NCBI GenBank assembly: GCA_946617625.1
Contig: CAMOKF010000006.1
Coordinates: forward strand, 1-50,080
Reading direction: 5' to 3'
Source: an uncultured Bacillota bacterium
GTDB lineage: Bacteria > Bacillota_I > Bacilli_A > RF39 > UBA660
DNA length: 50,080 nt
Of this stretch, positions 45,089 through 50,080 are shown in pieces. Made by a program: the position numbers and the translations under genes. The first letter of the stretch is position 1. Each line of letters starts with the position of its first letter. Under the pieces are notes generated by a model that saw nothing but the letters and a program-made list of their open reading frames with translations, was not told the origin of the DNA and ran no database searches.

Positions 45089-47257
45089 ATGAAGAGAATA
45101 ATAAGACGCAATAAATTAGCTTTTATAGTATTATTCTTTTTTATATCTATTGGATTTGCCTATCTTACTAGAACATTAGGTAATTCTGGTAGTAACTTTT
45201 TAAAGTCTAATGAATGGGATATTCATTTTGAAAATATTAAAAAATTAAGTTATAGTGTTGAAGCTACTTCTCCTGCTATTATCGATGATACTGGTTTAAA
45301 TATTAGTTTTAGTACTACATTTAATGTTCCCGGAGATAAATATGCATTTTATGTTGATGTAGTTAATGATGGTACAATTCCTGGAATGATAGAATTAGTT
45401 ACTACTAGCGGTATACCAGAAGAATATAGTGATGTTCTTTCAATGAGTGTTTTAAATTTAGATGATAGTGAAGTTAAAAAGCATCAATTGATTGATGCTG
45501 GTGATAGTACTAAGTTATTAGTTATAGTTACTTATAATGATGATATTACAGAGGATGATTTAATAGATTCTGATACTTCTTTAGACTTAAGTGTTTCTAT
45601 AGAAGTTATTCAAGCAGATAATAATGCTGTTGCTGGTCCAATGAATTTGTATAAAACAGTAGCTTTTGCTTGGAAAGAAGATGGATCAAAAGATTCTACT
45701 GTTGCTGGTGAAGGTATTTTTAGGCATACAAGTACAAAAGATAATAGTTTTCCAGTTTATTACTATAGTAGAAATCTTTCTAAAAATTTTGAAGATAATG
45801 TAATATTTGGAGGTTTTTGTTGGAGGATAATTCGTACTACTGATACCGGTGGAGTAAAAATGATTTATAATGGTACTCCAGTTGATAATAAATGTGAATC
45901 TATTGATAGAGGGTTTGATAATATTTCTTTTAATAATAGTACTGGTGCTTTTACTTATCATGGTTATATGTATGGTGAGTCACTTAATGATAGTATACAA
46001 GACCTTGATTATTCACTTAGCCTTTTTACCTCTTTACCTTTTTCTGGATCATTATATTTTGGAACTGGAGTTGAGTTGGTTAACTTTGAATACAAATTGG
46101 TTGATCCAGTTCTTCTAACTAAAGATAATATTGATCAAATTTTATCTACTCATAAGTATACTCTTAATTCTAGTAGTAATCCTAATACTTCACATCAATA
46201 TTATTATGTAGTTCAAGGAATTCAAGACTCTCGCTTATTTGCCTATTATACTCAAAAACCTGGGTACTTTTATTACAGTGATTCTATAACATATAATAAT
46301 GGAAGGTTTTCACTTGTATCTCCTTCTATGTTTCGTTATACTGATTGGTCTTCTAATAAAGAAGAATTAATTGGTAAATATGTATCATATAATGATAACT
46401 CAATATATTATATTAATTCTGTTTCAGATTTTAATGTTTCTGGTATTTCTGTTGGAAAAATACATTATTTTGGAACAAGCTATGAGTATGAAAATGGTAT
46501 ATATACACTAACTGGAGATGTTAAAAAAATAACTACTATGAGTGATAGGTCTGTTTTTAATAATCATAAATTTCTTTGCTTAAATTCGGATGCTTCATGT
46601 GATAGTTTGGGTTTTATTTATGAGTTGGCTGATTCTAGTATAAAATATATTATTTTAAATAATGGTAATGATATTAATGGTACGTTAGATAGAATATTTG
46701 CTAATGTTAATAATTCTATTGTTAAACAATTTGTTGATAATTGGTATTCTAGTAATTTGATAGATTATACTAAATATATAGAAGATACTCCTTATTGTAA
46801 TGACAGAAAAATTATTTCTACTAATTTTACTACTACGGGTCCAATGAATATTAATACTTCTTTTGCATTTAATAATAGAATTAGCAATAATACTTTCTCT
46901 TTTTCTTGTAAAAAAAAGGATGCGTTTACTGTTACTGAGACTGATACTGGAAATGGTGCTTTAACATATCCTATAGGTTTAGTTACTGCAGATGAGTTAG
47001 AATTATCTGGAGGTATAGGTAGTGATTATTCTCCTTTATTTACTGGTTATGAGTTTTGGACTATGACTCCGTATTATAGAAGATATAATTCTGGTCGAGC
47101 CTTTAATATAATTCAAGGAGATGGCTATTCTAGTAGTTATACGGGGTACTATGGTTCTTCTTATGTTAAACCTGTTATATCTGTTAATAGTAATTTAATT
47201 GTAGTTAATGGAGATGGTACTGGTTCTAATCCTTATCAATTATTTTATTTAGATTAA
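45089..47257 (+). CDS. Large secreted surface protein, family member 1
   Basis: 722 residues. N-terminal signal-anchor or signal helix (about 10-28, LAFIVLFFFISIGFAYLTR). Residues about 40-175 form a beta-sandwich-like domain with FNVPGDKYAFYVDVVNDGTIPG, reminiscent of the TasA/camelysin-type or other Ig-like folds. A Cys-containing central region follows with GGFCWRIIRTTDTGGVKMIYNG (within about 243-265), a VDNWY...YIEDTPYCNDR motif near 555-575, a C-terminal tail ending in KPVISVNSNL and a GDGTGSNPYQL closing motif. The two proteins downstream share this plan. No catalytic residues or LPXTG were recognised. A TATAAT lies at 45060-45065. Function unknown, presumably adhesion or surface coating. 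Confidence 0.75.
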   Translation: MKRIIRRNKLAFIVLFFFISIGFAYLTRTLGNSGSNFLKSNEWDIHFENIKKLSYSVEATSPAIIDDTGLNISFSTTFNVPGDKYAFYVDVVNDGTIPGMIELVTTSGIPEEYSDVLSMSVLNLDDSEVKKHQLIDAGDSTKLLVIVTYNDDITEDDLIDSDTSLDLSVSIEVIQADNNAVAGPMNLYKTVAFAWKEDGSKDSTVAGEGIFRHTSTKDNSFPVYYYSRNLSKNFEDNVIFGGFCWRIIRTTDTGGVKMIYNGTPVDNKCESIDRGFDNISFNNSTGAFTYHGYMYGESLNDSIQDLDYSLSLFTSLPFSGSLYFGTGVELVNFEYKLVDPVLLTKDNIDQILSTHKYTLNSSSNPNTSHQYYYVVQGIQDSRLFAYYTQKPGYFYYSDSITYNNGRFSLVSPSMFRYTDWSSNKEELIGKYVSYNDNSIYYINSVSDFNVSGISVGKIHYFGTSYEYENGIYTLTGDVKKITTMSDRSVFNNHKFLCLNSDASCDSLGFIYELADSSIKYIILNNGNDINGTLDRIFANVNNSIVKQFVDNWYSSNLIDYTKYIEDTPYCNDRKIISTNFTTTGPMNINTSFAFNNRISNNTFSFSCKKKDAFTVTETDTGNGALTYPIGLVTADELELSGGIGSDYSPLFTGYEFWTMTPYYRRYNSGRAFNIIQGDGYSSSYTGYYGSSYVKPVISVNSNLIVVNGDGTGSNPYQLFYLD

Positions 47258-47277
47258 AGACTTTTTAAGTCTTTTTT
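47256..47277 (+). terminator. Intrinsic terminator after surface protein gene 1
   Basis: AGACTT (47258-47263), TTT loop, AAGTCT (47267-47272) and a T-run. The same structure follows gene 2. Confidence 0.8.
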
Positions 47278-47281
47278 ATTT

Positions 47282-47290
47282 TGATATAAT
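47282..47290 (+). promoter_or_regulatory. Extended -10 promoter of surface protein gene 2
   Basis: TGA-TATAAT at 47282-47290, 25 bases before the ATG at 47315. An identical element at 49616-49624 precedes gene 3, so each copy carries its own promoter. Confidence 0.5.
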
Positions 47291-47314
47291 TATGTAAGAT
47301 AGGAGTTAGATAGT

Positions 47315-49591
47315 ATGAAAAGATTTAGATTAAATAAAAAAATCTTTATAGTGTTACTTTTGTTTATTGCTATTGGATATGCATATCTAACTCGTAATTT
47401 AGGTAATTTAGGTGCTAATTTATTACGTAAAAATGATTGGAATATTTATTTTGATAATATTAAACCTGTAGATGGTAGTATAACTCCTACTAGTCCTGCT
47501 ACTATAGATGATTCTAAATTAGTAGTTAACTTTTCTACTAGTTTTAATGAACCTGGAGACTATTATTCTTTTTATGTTGATGTTGTTAATGATGGTAGTG
47601 TACCTTGTATGGTTAATTTTATTAATTTAAATGGTGTACCTAGTGAATACGAAAACTTAGTAAATTTTACTGTTAAAAATTTTGATATGAGTGAGATTAG
47701 AGAACATCAATTATTACATGCTAAAGATAAGATTATGTTAATAGTTGAAGTTAAGTATAATGATGATATAGGAGAAGATGATTTATTAATTTCAGATATA
47801 TCTTTAGATTTAAGTGTAGAATTTGAATATATACAAGCAGATAATACTGCTCAAGAAGGTCCTGTAAGTATTTATTCTATGATGAAGAATAATAGTGTAA
47901 TGGATAATATAAGAAGTGAATTTGTAGATAATGATAATGGTATTACTTATATTCAATCTGATAATTATAATGGTACAAATGGTAATGGATTTTATGAGTA
48001 TTATAAAACTGCAAATGATGATATGCCGATTTATTATTATAGAGGAAGTAAGAATAACTTAGTTGTTTTTGGAGGTCAATGCTTTAATATACTTAGAACA
48101 ACAGATACTGGTGACGTTAAATTAATGTATTATGGAGCAGTGGATTCTAATAATGTATGTACTAATTCTAATTATGAAATATCTTCTATTCAAAATTTTT
48201 CACAATATACTTATTATAGACCTTTTATTAATATTAGTTATATGTATGGAGAAATTGAACCTTCTACTACAAGTTTATCTTTTGAATCATATCAATCCAT
48301 GAGTTCTTTATATAATACTAATAATTACAATAAAACAGGTTATTATTCTGATGAAGTAGTTTTAGATAGAGATGGATATAATTTAATAGATCCAGTTGAA
48401 TATAATGATGAAACTGATATACATGATTTAATTGGTAAATATTATGTTAGTGGTTGTTGGTCTTATGGATCTTATGCTTGCCATAATACTTCTGTTATGT
48501 ATTTTGTGACTCTTGCTAGTTATAATTCAGCTACTGGTACAGGACAATTTAGTATTTACACATTGACAAATAGACAACTACCTTCAGATTTTACAGATGC
48601 AATAATATATGGATCTTCTTTGATAGATAATAATGATGGTACTTATACTGTTGGTGGAACCACTACTTCTATGAATAGGAGTGAGTGGATTACAGGTGGA
48701 TATAGTAATATTGATACTGGATATTATACTTGTAATAATTCTAGTGGAACTTGTAGCAATCCAAGATATATGTATTATATTTCTGGATCTAATTATTACT
48801 ATACTAGAATGAATAATGGAATCCTTTATGGAAATGACTATGAATATGTAGATGGTAAATATTATCTTATAGATACAACTACTATTTTGAATCCTACTAC
48901 TGATGTATCTGATTTATATAATTATCATTATACTTGTGGAACTACATCTGATAATTGTACATCTTTAAAGTATATATATTCTTACTATATTGCTAATTCT
49001 AATAGTAGAACTACATCCTATTACTATCTTACACTGAATAGTGGTCAATCTTTAGATGAATATATTAATAGTTTATTTACTCCAACTAATAATTCTCAGA
49101 TTAAAACATTAGTTGATAATTGGTTTGAAGCTTATATGTTAGATTATTTAAAATATATCAAGGATACTGTATATTGTAATGATAGAAGTTTTCCTACTGG
49201 TGTTTTGAATGTATTTAATCCAGATGGAGGTATAATATCTGATAGTTATTACTATGCTTCTTATTATAGAAGGACTAATAATGACTTTATATTAAGTTGC
49301 CCAAATAAAAGGGATTCATTTACTGTTAATGAATCTGATATAGGTAATGGAGCTCTTACCTATCCGGTAGGATTAATAACAATGGACGAATCAACATTGA
49401 CTACCACTTATTCATTTAGAAAGCAAACCCATACTTTAACTGCATATCTCTACAATAATACTGTAAGTGATTATAGAAATGGTAGTGGCGAATTATATGC
49501 TGCACCAGTTATTGCAATTGATGGTAATTTAGTCATTAATGGTGGTAATGGTACTCCGGCTAATCCATATACACTTAGTTTATGGTATTAA
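47315..49591 (+). CDS. Large secreted surface protein, family member 2
   Basis: 758 residues with the same plan as the preceding gene product: signal-anchor helix (about 8-24), beta-sandwich domain (about 35-180) with FNEPGDYYSFYVDVVNDGSVPC, a GGQCFNILRTTDTGDVKLMYYG segment (near 252-273), and a Tyr/Ser/Asn-rich centre. The centre has at least two internal Cys-containing units: YYTCNNSSGTCSNPRYMYYI and HYTCGTTSDNCTSLKYIY. Then come VDNWFEAYMLDYLKYIKD and YCNDRSF, and the C-terminal closing motif GNGTPANPYTL. The paired cysteines in each unit suggest disulfides. The first 144 codons and the upstream region are repeated at the window end. Function unknown; a variable surface-protein role is an inference. 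Confidence 0.75.
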   Translation: MKRFRLNKKIFIVLLLFIAIGYAYLTRNLGNLGANLLRKNDWNIYFDNIKPVDGSITPTSPATIDDSKLVVNFSTSFNEPGDYYSFYVDVVNDGSVPCMVNFINLNGVPSEYENLVNFTVKNFDMSEIREHQLLHAKDKIMLIVEVKYNDDIGEDDLLISDISLDLSVEFEYIQADNTAQEGPVSIYSMMKNNSVMDNIRSEFVDNDNGITYIQSDNYNGTNGNGFYEYYKTANDDMPIYYYRGSKNNLVVFGGQCFNILRTTDTGDVKLMYYGAVDSNNVCTNSNYEISSIQNFSQYTYYRPFINISYMYGEIEPSTTSLSFESYQSMSSLYNTNNYNKTGYYSDEVVLDRDGYNLIDPVEYNDETDIHDLIGKYYVSGCWSYGSYACHNTSVMYFVTLASYNSATGTGQFSIYTLTNRQLPSDFTDAIIYGSSLIDNNDGTYTVGGTTTSMNRSEWITGGYSNIDTGYYTCNNSSGTCSNPRYMYYISGSNYYYTRMNNGILYGNDYEYVDGKYYLIDTTTILNPTTDVSDLYNYHYTCGTTSDNCTSLKYIYSYYIANSNSRTTSYYYLTLNSGQSLDEYINSLFTPTNNSQIKTLVDNWFEAYMLDYLKYIKDTVYCNDRSFPTGVLNVFNPDGGIISDSYYYASYYRRTNNDFILSCPNKRDSFTVNESDIGNGALTYPVGLITMDESTLTTTYSFRKQTHTLTAYLYNNTVSDYRNGSGELYAAPVIAIDGNLVINGGNGTPANPYTLSLWY

Positions 49592-49611
49592 AGACTTTAT
49601 AAGTCTTTTTT
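49592..49611 (+). terminator. Intrinsic terminator after surface protein gene 2
   Basis: AGACTT (49592-49597), TAT loop, AAGTCT (49601-49606) and a T-run. Confidence 0.8.
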
Positions 49612-49648
49612 ATTTTGATATAATTATGTAAGATAGGAGTTAGATAGT

Positions 49649-50080
49649 ATGAAAAGATTTAGATTAAATAAAAAAATCTTTATAGTGTTACTTTTGTTTA
49701 TTGCTATTGGATATGCATATCTAACTCGTAATTTAGGTAATTTAGGTGCTAATTTATTACGTAAAAATGATTGGAATATTTATTTTGATAATATTAAACC
49801 TGTAGATGGTAGTATAACTCCTACTAGTCCTGCTACTATAGATGATTCTAAATTAGTAGTTAACTTTTCTACTAGTTTTAATGAACCTGGAGACTATTAT
49901 TCTTTTTATGTTGATGTTGTTAATGATGGTAGTGTACCTTGTATGGTTAATTTTATTAATTTAAATGGTGTACCTAGTGAATACGAAAACTTAGTAAATT
50001 TTACTGTTAAAAATTTTGATATGAGTGAGATTAGAGAACATCAATTATTACATGCTAAAGATAAGATTATGTTAATAGTT
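49649..50080 (+). CDS. Large secreted surface protein, family member 3 (partial, cut by window end)
   Basis: The first 144 codons of a third family member. Its signal helix and N-terminal beta-sandwich region are identical, base for base as far as I can read, to those of the second gene, including the ribosome-binding site TAGGAG and promoter. The remainder is outside the window. Exact N-terminal identity with a probably different remainder would resemble a recent duplication or a recombination cassette; a collapsed or mis-joined assembly cannot be excluded. Confidence 0.85.
   Translation, partial: MKRFRLNKKIFIVLLLFIAIGYAYLTRNLGNLGANLLRKNDWNIYFDNIKPVDGSITPTSPATIDDSKLVVNFSTSFNEPGDYYSFYVDVVNDGSVPCMVNFINLNGVPSEYENLVNFTVKNFDMSEIREHQLLHAKDKIMLIV

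Larger units (their letters stand above)
47253..47746 (+). repeat. Direct repeat, copy A (about 494 bp)
   Basis: This stretch covers the terminator after the first surface protein gene, the promoter, and the first 144 codons of the second surface protein gene. It recurs at 49587-50080 with one visible difference in the terminator loop (CTTTTTAAG against CTTTATAAG) and no gaps. Confidence 0.93.
49587..50080 (+). repeat. Direct repeat, copy B (about 494 bp, reaches the window end)
   Basis: Second copy of 47253-47746, offset by 2334 bases. The identity continues to the last base of the window, so the real repeat may be longer. Confidence 0.93.

Overview
The window comes from a very AT-rich (roughly 27-28% G+C by eye), endospore-forming low-GC Gram-positive bacterium, probably an uncultured Bacilli/Erysipelotrichia-like or Mycoplasmatota-adjacent lineage. 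The evidence is a Bacillus-like gene neighbourhood (rpsD-ezrA, der-spoIVA-hup, dnaD-nth facing recU-ponA, gpsB-rnpB, rodZ-pgsA-recA), a class B RNase P RNA, a T-box leader, and three sporulation genes: an alpha/beta-type SASP, spoIVA and a spoVIF-like gene. TGA is used as a stop codon, for example ending the CYTH, recU and engB genes. This argues against Mycoplasma or Spiroplasma.

Layout. 1-6.5 kb holds a tyrosine T-box controlling a CYTH gene and tyrS, then a membrane-anchored propeller-like protein, a histidine phosphatase, rpsD (reverse) and ezrA. 6.6-20.6 kb is one dense ten-gene cluster. It contains a 1784-residue and a 502-residue membrane-anchored surface protein, then F1/Fo-like ATPase parts in the order c-like, b/delta-like stator, alpha with a long acidic tail, gamma, beta, epsilon, and finally a multi-pass membrane protein and another single-pass surface protein. 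20.7-22.2 kb has thiI and the SASP gene. 22.3-26.2 kb is a WXG100/type VII-like export cluster: three cell-wall-hydrolase-like proteins with WXG-like N-termini (one apparently catalytically dead), followed by three small WXG100-type proteins. 26.3-30.3 kb has two tandem acetate kinase genes (the second with altered active-site residues), nrnA and engB. 30.3-45 kb is mostly housekeeping: spoIVA, spoVIF, der, hup, cca, dnaD, nth, ponA, recU, gpsB, rnpB, rodZ-like, pgsA and recA. 45-50 kb is a tandem family of large surface proteins; the second and third copies share a nearly perfect repeat of about 494 bp, and the third copy runs off the window.

The most interesting locus is the 6.6-20.6 kb cluster. 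Its beta and alpha subunits keep the catalytic nucleotide-binding motifs. Its c-like subunit has lost the membrane carboxylate needed for ion transport, no recognisable a subunit is present, and the three flanking single-pass proteins appear to share an extracytoplasmic domain. This suggests an ATP-driven rotary machine coupled to surface proteins rather than an ATP synthase. The idea is comparable to the F1-like ATPases of mycoplasmas (type 2 'F1-like-X0', type 3 of Mycoplasma mobile gliding), but here it sits in a walled spore-former. Family assignments come from motif reading by eye; no database search was run.
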